A DNA stretch of 64,000 bases, taken from the NCBI GenBank assembly GCA_030490835.1, contig CM059973.1:61818008-61882007 (forward strand), read 5' to 3'. Made by a program: the position numbers and the translations under genes. The stretch's first letter is position 1; the number at the start of each line of letters is the position of its first letter. Positions 35,801-41,155 of this stretch are shown one piece after another. The notes under the pieces were generated by a model. It saw only the letters and a list, made by a program, of their open reading frames with translations. It was not told the DNA's origin and ran no database searches. The stretch is from Annona cherimola. Taxonomy: Eukaryota; Streptophyta; Magnoliopsida; Magnoliales; Annonaceae.

Positions 35801-35899
35801 CTTGGACAGTAAAAATACACCTGTTGCGATCAGTTGTACCAACAGCATGCTAATGGCAGATTCATATTTACTCAGCAATCTCTTCAATCCCATCTCCAT
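5680..35899 (-). CDS. WAT1-related (nodulin MtN21/UMAMIT, EamA-type) transporter, seven exons, 366 aa
   Basis: Joined exons, in transcript order: 35899-35703, 35583-35521, 21864-21751, 21055-20812, 20692-20534, 7277-7126, 5851-5680 (197, 63, 114, 244, 159, 152 and 172 nt, total 1101). All six introns are GT-AG, the phases agree and no internal stop occurs. The 366 residues fit the family's usual 350-400. About ten hydrophobic segments are visible, near residues 13-33, 40-62, 75-97, 108-124, 139-158, 188-207, 217-238, 248-272, 285-308 and 311-325, in two EamA repeats. The C-terminal 40 residues are polar and acidic ([14 protein letters not shown]), as in the cytosolic tails of this family. Known members are plasma-membrane or tonoplast carriers of amino acids, auxin or related metabolites; the substrate here cannot be inferred. 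Introns 2 and 5 exceed 13 kb. The start was chosen at the first Met of exon 1; a second Met two residues later is an alternative. Confidence 0.93.
5852..7125 (-). other. Intron 6 of the WAT1-like gene
   Basis: AT-rich with only chance reading frames. I see no transposon boundary, so it probably represents the original intron scale of this gene. Confidence 0.8.
7126..7277 (-). CDS. WAT1-like gene, exon 6
   Basis: Encodes [20 protein letters not shown], then [20 protein letters not shown] and [10 protein letters not shown], the 'RGP---SMFNPL----V------F-GE--Y-GS' block that is the strongest signature of the family. The acceptor is GGCAG and the donor AG|GTAATA. It joins exon 5 across a 13,256-bp intron. 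Confidence 0.93.
7570..7984. repeat. Fold-back repeat in intron 5, broken by the Sirevirus
   Basis: CACTACGTTTCTAAAATTTC near 7586 and the inverse of GGAATTTTAAAAATGTAATG near 7920 are inverted copies with the surrounding 'atacccacta' text, giving arms about 350 bp apart. The Sirevirus inserted in the right arm. Similar 'gatatac(c)tac...ttac' text recurs at 18340-18455, 20264-20400 and 57090-57770. Confidence 0.5.
7985..9335 (+). repeat. 5' LTR of the Sirevirus
   Basis: Begins TGTTGGAAACAA and ends GGGACCAACA, directly before the primer site. The U3 part (8110-8890) carries about ten GTCGAC cores embedded in AAGTCGCA...TGCGACTT inverted arms. Open frames across it on both strands are by-products of that repeat and not genes. 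Confidence 0.95.
8969..8977 (+). promoter_or_regulatory. TATA box of the 5' LTR promoter
   Basis: TATAAATAG lies after the GTCGAC array and before the CT/AAG-rich U5 part. The same element is kept in the 3' LTR (17626-17634), in the second Sirevirus (28045-28052) and, inverted, in the solo LTR (55195-55203). Confidence 0.7.
9338..9349 (+). other. Primer-binding site, tRNA-iMet type
   Basis: TGGTATCAGAGC starts two bases after the LTR end and is complementary to the 3' end of plant initiator tRNA-Met for 12 bases, the usual Copia primer. Confidence 0.9.
9384..11197 (+). pseudogene. Sirevirus gag, broken
   Basis: Starts at ATG 9384 ([14 protein letters not shown]). It holds the UBN2-type capsid region ([20 protein letters not shown], ~9830-9890), a CX2CX4HX4C zinc knuckle [14 protein letters not shown] (10218-10259), a coiled-coil stretch rich in Lys, Glu and Leu (10560-10755), and a second CX2CX4H knuckle ([14 protein letters not shown], ~11008-11047). 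Stops interrupt the frame at 9522 (TAG), 9696 (TGA), 10131 (TGA) and 10335 (TGA). The reading frame shifts near 10760 in an A-rich run and again near 11175. Two zinc knuckles around a coiled coil fit the long gag of Sireviruses. Confidence 0.88.
11198..14275 (+). pseudogene. Sirevirus pol (protease, integrase, reverse transcriptase, RNase H), broken
   Basis: Copia order is clear. Protease: [13 protein letters not shown] with the D-S-G catalytic motif (~11240-11280). Integrase: an H-H-C-C zinc region (HKRLGH ... CKAC, ~11624-11740), then [16 protein letters not shown] and [10 protein letters not shown], and [13 protein letters not shown], giving the D-D-E set. Reverse transcriptase: [11 protein letters not shown] and the catalytic [10 protein letters not shown] (~13332-13361). 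RNase [28 protein letters not shown] and [14 protein letters not shown], ending at TAG 14273. Stops at 11621 (TGA), 11981 (TAA), 12437 (TGA) and 12839 (TGA) cut protease-integrase and the start of RT. The RT-RNase H part (12905-14275) is still one open stretch of 456 codons. Confidence 0.93.
14305..14455 (+). repeat. Internal GTCGAC array between pol and the third ORF
   Basis: Six GTCGAC cores in AAGTCGACTCC or AAGTCGACTTG contexts within 150 bp, the same motif that fills the U3 of both LTRs. It lies after the pol stop and before the pyrimidine-rich leader of the extra ORF. Confidence 0.85.
14456..14727 (+). promoter_or_regulatory. Pyrimidine-rich leader of the third ORF, with CT microsatellites
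   Basis: About 270 bp rich in C and T, including (CT)n runs at about 14588-14613 and 14634-14653, ending CCAATCCAATGG at the ATG of the next ORF. It resembles a plant 5' untranslated region, and an open frame across it is low-complexity Pro/Ser/Leu. I infer a possible leader for a separate transcript; no TATA box is visible. Confidence 0.5.
14728..16328 (+). pseudogene. Sirevirus third ORF ('env-like' position), broken
   Basis: Begins [14 protein letters not shown] with a basic, Ser/Pro-rich N-terminus. A folded region follows ([64 protein letters not shown]), then a Pro-rich linker (~15850-15990), and last a heptad-like helix ([20 protein letters not shown], ~15990-16140). The frame changes near 15050-15066 and a TGA at 15744 stops it. 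In Sireviruses this position holds an ORF often called env-like, with a predicted coiled coil. I see no signal peptide or strong membrane segment in what remains, so a true envelope role is not supported. The block order resembles the extra ORF of the Gypsy element at 38903-39904. Confidence 0.8.
16353..16364 (+). other. First polypurine tract
   Basis: AAAAAGGGGGAGA lies about 25 bp after the third-ORF stop and about 280 bp before the 3' LTR. Repeated polypurine tracts are known in Sireviruses. Confidence 0.65.
16630..16641 (+). other. Second polypurine tract, next to the 3' LTR
   Basis: AAAAGGGGGAGAT ends directly at the TGTTGG start of the 3' LTR, the position expected for plus-strand priming. 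Confidence 0.85.
16642..17992 (+). repeat. 3' LTR of the Sirevirus
   Basis: 1,351 bp, the same length as the 5' LTR, with about 11 substitutions and no indel seen by eye. It ends CAACA at the TSD TGGGA. Confidence 0.95.
17993..18455. other. Intron 5 sequence between Sirevirus and solo LTR
   Basis: AT-rich. The part from 18300 holds repeated 'aaatatac(c/t)tacataat' text similar to 20264-20400 on the other side of the solo LTR, so this was one unit before the LTR inserted. Confidence 0.6.
18456..20258. mobile_element. Solo LTR, family not recognised, probably Gypsy
   Basis: Starts TGTGAAACCCCAC and ends GGGCGTCACA (TG...CA), with TTGTC at 18451-18455 and 20259-20263 as a perfect 5-bp TSD. At 1,803 bp without gag or pol, it is best explained as the LTR left after recombination between two LTRs. 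It includes a purine-rich stretch (18596-18700). Orientation is unclear because the two ends resemble each other in inverse. It lies in intron 5 of the WAT1-like gene. A small non-autonomous element is the alternative. Confidence 0.75.
20534..20692 (-). CDS. WAT1-like gene, exon 5
   Basis: Encodes 53 residues, [18 protein letters not shown] through [16 protein letters not shown] to FQLLTIAYS, matching the segment that starts the second EamA repeat ('W-LGW---LL--AYS'). The acceptor is ATAG and the donor TCG|GTAAGT, both phase 0. Intron 4 is 119 bp. Confidence 0.92.
20812..21055 (-). CDS. WAT1-like gene, exon 4
   Basis: Encodes 81 residues from [17 protein letters not shown], the family's 'EKL-------KL-G' block, through [10 protein letters not shown] to [19 protein letters not shown]. 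The middle loop ([18 protein letters not shown]) is basic and variable, as is usual here. The acceptor is GCCAG and the donor CAG|GTAATA. Intron 3 (21056-21750) is 695 bp. Confidence 0.92.
21056..21750 (-). other. Intron 3 of the WAT1-like gene
   Basis: 695 bp of AT-rich sequence between two confident exons, with no repeat border seen. Confidence 0.85.
21751..21864 (-). CDS. WAT1-like gene, exon 3
   Basis: Encodes [20 protein letters not shown] and on through [17 protein letters not shown], the family's 'LYY-GL--TSA------NL-P--TF' signature. The acceptor is CTTCAG and the donor GG|GTATGT. It joins exon 2 across a 13,656-bp intron with the phase preserved. Confidence 0.9.
21865..22584. other. 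Intron 2, 3'-side unique part
   Basis: AT-rich, no coding region or repeat border seen. It lies between exon 3 and the first MITE. Confidence 0.6.
22585..23400. mobile_element. Diverged hAT-like MITE
   Basis: Begins TAGGGTTGAAAATCGAGG and ends near ATCCAACCCTCTA, approximately inverse termini. The text after the left end (GGGTGTGCCCAGCC, then 'accaggtagggacaagg') matches that of the element at 24698-25252, so they are one family. No clean 8-bp TSD remains, and the AT-rich middle may include later insertions. Confidence 0.55.
23401..24068. other. Intron 2 sequence, no element recognised
   Basis: AT-rich; no gene, repeat border or RNA gene seen. Confidence 0.5.
24069..25369. mobile_element. 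hAT-like MITE with perfect TSD TATAAAAT, carrying a nested MITE
   Basis: Termini are TAGGGGTGCAACTTGGGT and the inverse ACCCGAGTTGCACCCCTA. TATAAAAT is directly repeated at 24061-24068 and 25370-25377, an 8-bp TSD as in hAT elements. The body consists largely of GGGTA-type text. A second element (24698-25252) sits inside. No transposase is present. Confidence 0.85.
24698..25252. mobile_element. hAT-like MITE nested in the previous one, TSD GTATGGTA
   Basis: Termini are TAGGGGTGGGAATCGGGGCG and the inverse CCCCAATTCCCACCCCTA. GTATGGTA is repeated at 24690-24697 and 25253-25260, a perfect 8-bp TSD taken from the host MITE. The arms are GC-rich repeats of GGGTCGGG/CCCGCCCC that could form long hairpins. 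Confidence 0.88.
25370..26073. other. Intron 2 sequence; part duplicated at 34260
   Basis: AT-rich. The segment ~25780-25880 ('atcaagtttcatcaaaaccaaatatgtgcatg') matches ~34300-34375, the first piece of a duplication that resumes at 26945. No gene seen. Confidence 0.5.
26074..26911. mobile_element. hAT-like MITE, TSD (T/G)TAAAAAT
   Basis: Termini are TAGGGTGCAACTTGG and the inverse CTGAGTTGCACCCCTA. TTAAAAAT (26066-26073) and GTAAAAAT (26912-26919) match at 7 of 8 positions. Internal text (AACCCGACCCAG and related) also occurs, inverted, in the element at 42638-43487. No coding region. Confidence 0.8.
26912..27469. other. Intron 2 segment, duplicated at 34365-34735
   Basis: From 26945 the text ('atttgctcaaa', 'atgcttagattcat', 'aatataataatact', 'ttagatgttgaaa') repeats in order at 34365-34735 at perhaps 75-80% identity by eye. 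The last bases (27465-27469, TTATG) are the TSD of the Sirevirus that follows. Confidence 0.6.
27470..28776 (+). repeat. 5' LTR of the deleted Sirevirus
   Basis: 1,307 bp. It contains CCCAAGTCGACTTCACTTGC-type repeats (27680-27960), a TATA box TATAAATA (28045-28052), and the shared U5 end 'caattTacccctcccctcttggg'. Frames across it are artefacts of the repeats. Confidence 0.85.
28830..30540 (+). pseudogene. gag of the deleted Sirevirus, broken
   Basis: Starts at ATG 28830 ([18 protein letters not shown]). A frame change near 28905 and a stop near 28980 break the N-terminus. The capsid region reads [20 protein letters not shown] (~29280-29340). The zinc knuckle [14 protein letters not shown] spans 29624-29665, then a stop at 29723. 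A coiled-coil part (29950-30180) and a remnant of the second knuckle ([11 protein letters not shown], ~30445-30475) follow. The order matches gag of the element at 7985. Confidence 0.82.
30541..31091 (+). other. Deletion-junction region of the Sirevirus
   Basis: Holds no recognisable protease, integrase, RT or third ORF. The purine tract AAAAAGGGGGAGAAAA (~30953-30968) matches the first polypurine tract of the full-length element, so pol and the third ORF have been lost between about 30540 and 30935. Confidence 0.6.
31092..31625 (+). repeat. Truncated 3' LTR of the deleted Sirevirus
   Basis: Matches the last ~535 bp of the 5' LTR (from 'acattgtaaagtgtaaatt', 28241) to the CAACA end. The first ~770 bp, including the GTCGAC repeats and TATA box, are missing, as is the tract that should precede the LTR. 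Confidence 0.82.
31631..32464. other. Intron 2 sequence, no element recognised
   Basis: AT-rich; no gene or clear repeat border. Confidence 0.5.
32471..32793. mobile_element. Fold-back MITE candidate
   Basis: Arms GCCTCATATATTTTATAT (~32486) and the inverse ATATAAAATATATGAGGTTA (~32760-32780) face each other across an AT-rich palindromic core. TTTGAG occurs on both sides (32465-32470, 32794-32799), a possible 6-bp TSD. Confidence 0.5.
32800..33245. repeat. Second fold-back repeat, adjacent
   Basis: A palindromic core ('catatatcaagttttataattt' against 'gattttataatatt...aaaacttgatatgtgg') with shared 'aacctcatatattttatat' text next to the previous repeat. Borders uncertain. Confidence 0.4.
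33246..34259. other. Intron 2 sequence with a T run and a GT/AT microsatellite
   Basis: Contains a T15 run at ~33370-33384 and (GT)n(AT)n at 34176-34202. No gene or element seen. Confidence 0.5.
34260..34735. repeat. Second copy of a segment duplicated within intron 2
   Basis: Matches 25780-25880 followed by 26945-27340 in order, with the MITE-containing stretch 25880-26945 absent. The copies differ by many substitutions and small indels. Confidence 0.6.
34736..35520. other. Intron 2, 5'-side part
   Basis: AT-rich. A ~50-bp motif ('tataaggtatat(g/a)ttgac...aaagt(a/g)actt(t/c)ggtt(a/g)gaaac') occurs twice in tandem at 35138-35230. No gene seen. Confidence 0.5.
35521..35583 (-). CDS. WAT1-like gene, exon 2
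   Basis: 63 nt giving [20 protein letters not shown], matching the family's 'K-L-(T/S)-W-----F--GLLG' segment. The acceptor is TTTTTTAG and the donor GG|GTAACT. It is too short to be found as an ORF; the phase match with exons 1 and 3 supports it. Intron 1 is 119 bp. Confidence 0.9.
35703..35899 (-). CDS. WAT1-like gene, exon 1
   Basis: Encodes residues 1-65 plus two bases of codon 66, beginning [20 protein letters not shown]. It has two hydrophobic helices, the second containing the family-typical Y-R ([19 protein letters not shown]). The donor is AG|GTGGGA at 35702-35701. Reading through the donor adds about 26 hydrophobic codons, which can mislead single-ORF callers. Confidence 0.92.
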
Positions 35900-35989
35900 C
35901 TCTTTCTCTTCTCGATCTATGAAAATCGATATATGGATAGCTAGCTCTGGTCATGTGAAAACAAGCATTCAAATGTAACTTTTCTTCCC

Positions 35990-35997
35990 ACCTTATA
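35990..35997 (-). promoter_or_regulatory. Possible TATA box of the WAT1-like gene
   Basis: CTATAAGG on the minus strand, about 95 bp upstream of the chosen ATG. Position and sequence are plausible but nothing else supports it; other AT-rich strings lie nearby (~35925). The flank up to the Gypsy TSD at 36225 holds no other feature I recognise. Confidence 0.35.
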
Positions 35998-36229
35998 GAT
36001 AATGCGTTTTAACTTCCAACCAAAAAATCTGGACTGCAGAACCTCAATTCTTTCTAATATTGGCCAGTTAATAATATCATGTGCACGACATTCTCATGAC
36101 TATGGAATTGCATTAAAATCAAGAGTTAATTTTAAATACACCCCTCATTTCATATATGCCTATCAAGTAGGCTCTAAATAGTCACGACGCTCGTGGTAAA
36201 ACTCGTAGGCACCAAAAGGGAGATCACGG

Positions 36230-36774
36230 TGATAACTCGTGAAAATATGAGTTATCACGGCTCATTTCAAACTAGTTTTGCATGTTAGTCCAAGAGAATG
36301 TAGTAAAATTGCATTTATTTAGCTTAGTTTTCATGCATTGTACATTTTAGGTGCAATATATAGTTTTTGTGCATTCTTAGTATAAAATAAAATTTATAGT
36401 TCATTTATTTAGTTAGTTGATTTTTGCAGGAAGGACGCGCAACTATCCACTTGAGAGTAAGTCGGAATGAAGAACCGAGTCAAATGAAGGAGCAGGCAGG
36501 CTGGCGCCCCGGCTCTTAATCATCTCAAGGCAATCTCAGCAATATCCGCTTCACTTTAGTCATTTACTGCTTTGATAAGTTTAGTTTGATTCAATTCTTT
36601 AAAAACAACTTCTCATTTATTTTATCAATTCACTTAGACAATTGAAATTTAAGGTGCTAACTTATTTAACATAATCCTCAAGGGAACGATACTCTACTCA
36701 CTCTTTATTACTTGATCGACACGTATACTTGTGTTAAAACATGCATTTTAATTAGACATATACGCAGCTCGTCA
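36230..36774 (+). repeat. 5' LTR of the Gypsy element, internally deleted
   Basis: 545 bp against 1,477 bp for the 3' LTR. Alignment runs to 'ggcaggctggcgcccc' (~36510) and resumes at 'cttaatcatctcaaggcaa', so about 932 bp corresponding to ~41440-42372 are missing. Confidence 0.85.
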
Positions 36775-36780
36775 AGTTTT

Positions 36781-36799
36781 TAGCGCCGTTGCTGAGGAT
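36781..36799 (+). other. Primer-binding site, tRNA-Asp type, three mismatches
   Basis: TAGCGCCGTTGCTGAGGAT six bases after the LTR matches the complement of the plant tRNA-Asp 3' end (TGGCGCCGTTGCCGGGGAT) at 16 of 19 positions. Confidence 0.75.
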
Positions 36800-36920
36800 T
36801 AGTGCTTTAAACTTAGTACTTGACAATTTTAGTTGTCTTCTGTGAATGTGTATATATTATACATAGTTTTTTCTTTTATTTCTTTGCTTTTAATAAAATT
36901 TTATTTCAGGGATCTTTTTA

Positions 36921-38289
36921 GTGCAATTTTCTATAGCTTCAAATGCTTACCACTGGCTAAATGCAGAATTTAAAATACCAAGCACAATGGGTTTCCATAA
37001 GTATGACAATACATGGGCACCTTTAGCTCAATTTGTAGGTTTTGACAATCAAATACAAGATATGGACAATTTTTATTCAACTTACTGCGATTTGTGTGGA
37101 GGCGAGGGACATTTATCAAATCAATGAGTGTATTACTCAGCATCCATGGGTCATCTTGATCATTCAAATGATGCACAGGACAACTATGGAGACCCTCAAT
37201 CAGAAAATATGAAGCCAATGGGATGTCAAGCATATCAAGCAGTGGAGCTGTCACCACCAGAAAGCAAGTCATCTTCGGAAGATATGTTCATGCAATTCAT
37301 GAAGCGCCAAATGGAATTTAACATGAACATGTAAAAACGGGTGGAGCAGTTGGCTACTACAATCCAAAGTAGGCATCAAGAGTTTTCTTCAACTGATATT
37401 GAGAAGGACTCAAAGAAAACTGCGTTGGATGAGGGTTGCAAAGTCACTACGAGTATCAAAGAAGATATATCCATTTATGCAGCAGAACAATTTGCCCCTC
37501 AATCCATGCTTGAATAATTGGCCGAGCCAATGGAAAGCCAAGAAGCATAAGAGAAAATTGGTGAGGTAATAGAGATTGATATAGTGGAAAAAATTAAAAA
37601 TTATCATATCAATGCACCTCTAATTGGTCTTCCTAAAATTAAGGTGCAGAGTGAATTAATTGATCGATGCACAGCCTTGGAAAACAACATTTTTAAGCTA
37701 TCATTAATTCAAAACCTTGAAAAACTCTTCTATAGCCTCTATGAGAAAAGGAGGCTAACTAATCCATTTAAAGAGGCGAGGAAGAGATCTGAACTTTCAG
37801 TTCATAATCCACATGGAAGGAAGTTCGATAGAGCGGGAATTGGCTAATCATTACAAAATGTTGGGATGAGGATAATAAACTTAGCGTTGAATGGAAGGAA
37901 ACCCATTATTCTTTTTTATTTTTGTCCCGAGGTATGGATTTATGATCTATCTTATGTGCCTTGAAGCAGGGAAACCTAAAAAGTATTTGGGCCAACCAAG
38001 GATGCAACTCCTATTCAATTGGTTGGATAATTCTCATGAATTTTTGGAATACAAAAGTCAATTCATTCCAAGCATCAAATGTCAAGCAAGAAGGGCAATG
38101 TTAATTCGTTCTAAGCACCAAATGTTTAAGTATGGGAAAGCAATGAAGTATGTTGGTAGGCAGATCAAAGAGGAGACAAAAGTGCATTGGCCTGAATTTT
38201 TCGAAGCTAGCGAGTTGGCGCCTAGGAGCCGCAGCATTGGCGCCCTAGCGTTGCTTCGTGGGCAGCACGACCCAGACGAGCACAAATAG
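36921..38289 (+). pseudogene. gag-like remnants of the Gypsy element
   Basis: One frame runs 36921-37847 with several stops. It contains CDLCGGEGHLSNQ (37086-37124), a CX2CX4H zinc knuckle whose last Cys position is a TGA (37125-37127). Acidic and Met-rich text (SEDMFMQFMKRQMEFNMNM) follows, as in Athila/Tat gag tails. After a frame change, 37891-38289 reads a block with RRAMLIRSKHQMFKYGKAMK that I do not recognise. Nothing here resembles protease or RT. Confidence 0.6.
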
Positions 38290-38902
38290 CTCGGGTTAAG
38301 GTTTTTCACCCTAACCCCGAGCTCCGACGCCATTTTCTCCCTTCTTCCTCCTCTCCAAACCCTAGCAACACTATTCCCCTCCATTCTTCTTCCATTTCTC
38401 CCCCAATCTCCTCTCCATTTCCTTCTTTTCTTCTTCCATTCCATCTCTCCATCTTTTTCATTTCTAGATCCAACTCAAATCCTCCCCAATCAAGCCTCTA
38501 CATCTCCTAAACCTACTCCCCATCCCTACCATATATTTCCATTCCATTTCTCCTTCATTTTCATCCCATATAATCCACCATCATCTTCTCCATTTTCGGC
38601 CGATGCTGGATTTTTGAAGTCAGACAAGTTGGCGCCCAACCGCGCCGCGACGCCAGTGCAGACGACCCTTAACTTTCAAGGTTTCAAAGGAAGCAATTGG
38701 GTAACTCTTCTTGATCTTTGGTTGGATTAATATTCTTGATATTGTGGATTCCTTGTGTGGTTGAATGTGAATTTGGTGGATTGGGGATTGAAAATTTGTT
38801 ATTGGAAGGGTGGTTGGAAGTTTGGTTTGGAGTTAGTGTGGAGATTGAATTGAAGTGGTTTTGGATTGGCATCTTTGTGGTTTGTTTGATATCATTGGAG
38901 AT
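38290..38902 (+). promoter_or_regulatory. Pyrimidine-rich spacer before the extra ORF
   Basis: About 300 bp (38325-38610) are dominated by C and T and include AAACCCTAGCAAC, common at plant transcript starts. GGCGCC or its variants stand before and after (38216, 38241, 38633), as in the LTRs (36502, 41525). It resembles the leader at 14456-14727. No TATA box is evident. I infer a leader for a separate transcript. Confidence 0.45.
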
Positions 38903-39904
38903 ATGGCCTCTTCGTCCTTTGCTAAAAGAAAAAAAACACAAGACCCTGTGGATTTTGATTCCAATTGCTTTGTCTCGGCTCAGGCGTTTAAGCGATATAC
39001 CGACTCGTTGCAAAAGAGACATCTTATACCTGAGCGCTGGATAAAGATAGATTCCTTCTTCGACCATTTTATCAATGCACTCAAGTCCCGGGCGTGGCAA
39101 AAGTTCATGGCACAACCACAACCGGCCATTGTACTAGTGGTTAAGGAATTCTATGGAAATGCAGTTGAGCATGACCAGGGTCAGGTCAAGGTCAGAGGAA
39201 AGTTAGTCCCCTTTCATCTCGAAGCAATCAACGCATTCTATGAAATGCCTAATATTGATCACCCGGATCAATATGAGGAACTATTAGAGGGAGATGAAAG
39301 GGATATAAGTGTAATCATCCGGGACTGCTGCGAAACGCCACCCACGTGGAAATCGATAGGAGGCCAACTTACATCTTTCAAGCGCGGGGATCTACGCTAT
39401 CATGGGAAGATGATGTTCTACTTTATCTAGGCCAGACTTATGTCGTCGACCCATGTGAGCGAGGTTACTATGGATAGGGCGCTTCTCCTAAATGCCATCT
39501 ACTCGAACTTGTCTATTGATGTGGGGAGATTGTTGTATAATTAGATATGCACTAGTGCCCGGGCTACTAGAGGCAGTTACTGGTTTCCGTCGCTTATTAC
39601 TGGATTATGCAAGAGAAAGAGAGTCCGATGGGAGCCATTGAAGAGCTACTCAACTGCCAGGCCATCATAGATGACTTATCCTTCCAAGTTTTCTCTTGAC
39701 CCCGAACCGCCGCCACTCTTTCCAACGGCGCAACCACCTGCTGCCTCCTCATCTCAACCGCTCCCAACTAATGTGAGGCTGACCAATCTGGAGAATCTCA
39801 TGGCAGCCCAAGCTCGATTTCTACAACAGTCTAATCGGGCTATAGAGGAGCACTTTCGCAGACTTATGGAGGATCGACATATTGACATGACAACATTACC
39901 ATAA
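38903..39904 (+). pseudogene. Extra ORF of the Gypsy element, plant-transposon-protein-like, three stops
   Basis: ATG 38903 opens MASSSFAKRKKTQDPVDFDS. It is followed by the pattern VVKEFYGNAVEHDQGQVKVR and GKLVPFHLEAINAFYEMPN, typical of the 'putative plant transposon protein' family found in many retrotransposons (recalled, not searched). Then come an acidic stretch, CCETPPTW, a leucine-rich segment, and a helical C-terminus (RLTNLENLMAAQARFLQQSN, EEHFRRLMEDRH). All 334 codons stay in one frame, with TAG at 39428, 39542 and 39668. Function is unknown. It resembles the Sirevirus third ORF in block order. Confidence 0.75.
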
Positions 39905-40092
39905 TTCCCGTCGACACCTCCTGAGTTCCGAGCATGCTTTGGTCAGTCAAGCGGAGCATGGTGAAGACGACTCCTTCGGATCAGACACCTAGGGGAGTTC
40001 CTGTCTTTTCCATTTTGTTTTACTTTTGTATTTCTTTATCACTTTATGATCATGTAGGTTTTACGTAGTTTCATGCATTGAGGACAATGCAT

Positions 40093-40113
40093 CCCTCAAG
40101 TTTGGGGGGGGTG
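40093..40113 (+). other. First polypurine tract of the Gypsy element
   Basis: CCCTCAAGTTTGGGGGGGGTG, preceded by GAGGACAATGCAT. The same pattern (GAGGACTAACAACATTTAAG then TTTGGGAGTG) recurs before the 3' LTR, so the tract exists twice about 1 kb apart. Confidence 0.6.
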
Positions 40114-41140
40114 TATAATTCACTTTTGTGAGTTGGTACTCATGTTTTGAATATATGTGTTAGATTGCATATCATGTCAAACTCTGCCGATGAAAATTAT
40201 CTTGTTTCAATCCATTTTGATGAAAAATGTGCAAGGTTGAGAAAAAATTTTAACTTGAAATTGATTTCATAAAAAAATTGAAAATTCATGTTAAGGACTA
40301 TGTGTAAAGAAAAGTTGCAAGTGACGTGCGAATGAATTGACCAAATTTTCATAGTACATTGTTATACTTCAATTCCATGCTAATCTTGTCAACTAAAATG
40401 ATAAGAACCAAGTTAGATGTTTGATAACCACGTGCTTTAAGGAAATAAATGGTCTCAGAAGTGCGTGAAATTTCAAGAAATTTTTTTTCTAATGGGATCT
40501 AAAATCGGTTAACTTGCATGTTCAGTACCCCTACCAAATTATCAAAGCAATAAAAGGGGGTGACTGACCTAAGCTGAGAACCGGGACTTGGCATCAACAA
40601 ATGTCAAGGTTCGCATAAAAAGGAAAGGAAAAATTACAGTAATAACGCTTTAAAAAGAAAATTCTCCCCAGATATCCTGAAATATGGCGATGGGAGCTAA
40701 AAAAAAAGATAAAAACGTCTCTCTAGATATCTTGAAATATGGTGAGGAGAGTCATACAATAAGTTGGGGGGGAATGAATGTGCAAGTAAGCAAAATGAGA
40801 TCAAGTGAATTAACGTCATGTCTTCACTTGTTTTGTGTTGATTTTCTAACCAGTTTCTTTTGATCAGGAGGAAGATTAACAGGATTGAATTATTACTTTG
40901 GACTAATAGCATTGTCATTTACATGTAACTTGATTTGAAAATGAAAATGAAAATGCATATCCTATTTTGAGAAATTGATAATTTTTTTATGCAATGTTTC
41001 AAGTTAAGGTTGTTCTTTGCCTTGTTGACTGGAGAAATGTTATTGTTGGAAGCATAATTGGAATCAGGTTGAGTTGACAGGATTATAGGATCCATATTCA
41101 TTCATTCTGTGTTCATGTGTTGCTCGAGGACTAACAACAT

Positions 41141-41155
41141 TTAAGTTTGGGAGTG
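41141..41155 (+). other. Second polypurine tract, next to the 3' LTR
   Basis: TTAAGTTTGGGAGTG ends directly at TGATAACTCG, the 3' LTR start. Confidence 0.75.

Noticed and set aside
38082..38444. 120-codon Arg/Lys-rich minus-strand frame
   Set aside because: Complement of the CT-rich leader in the Gypsy element.
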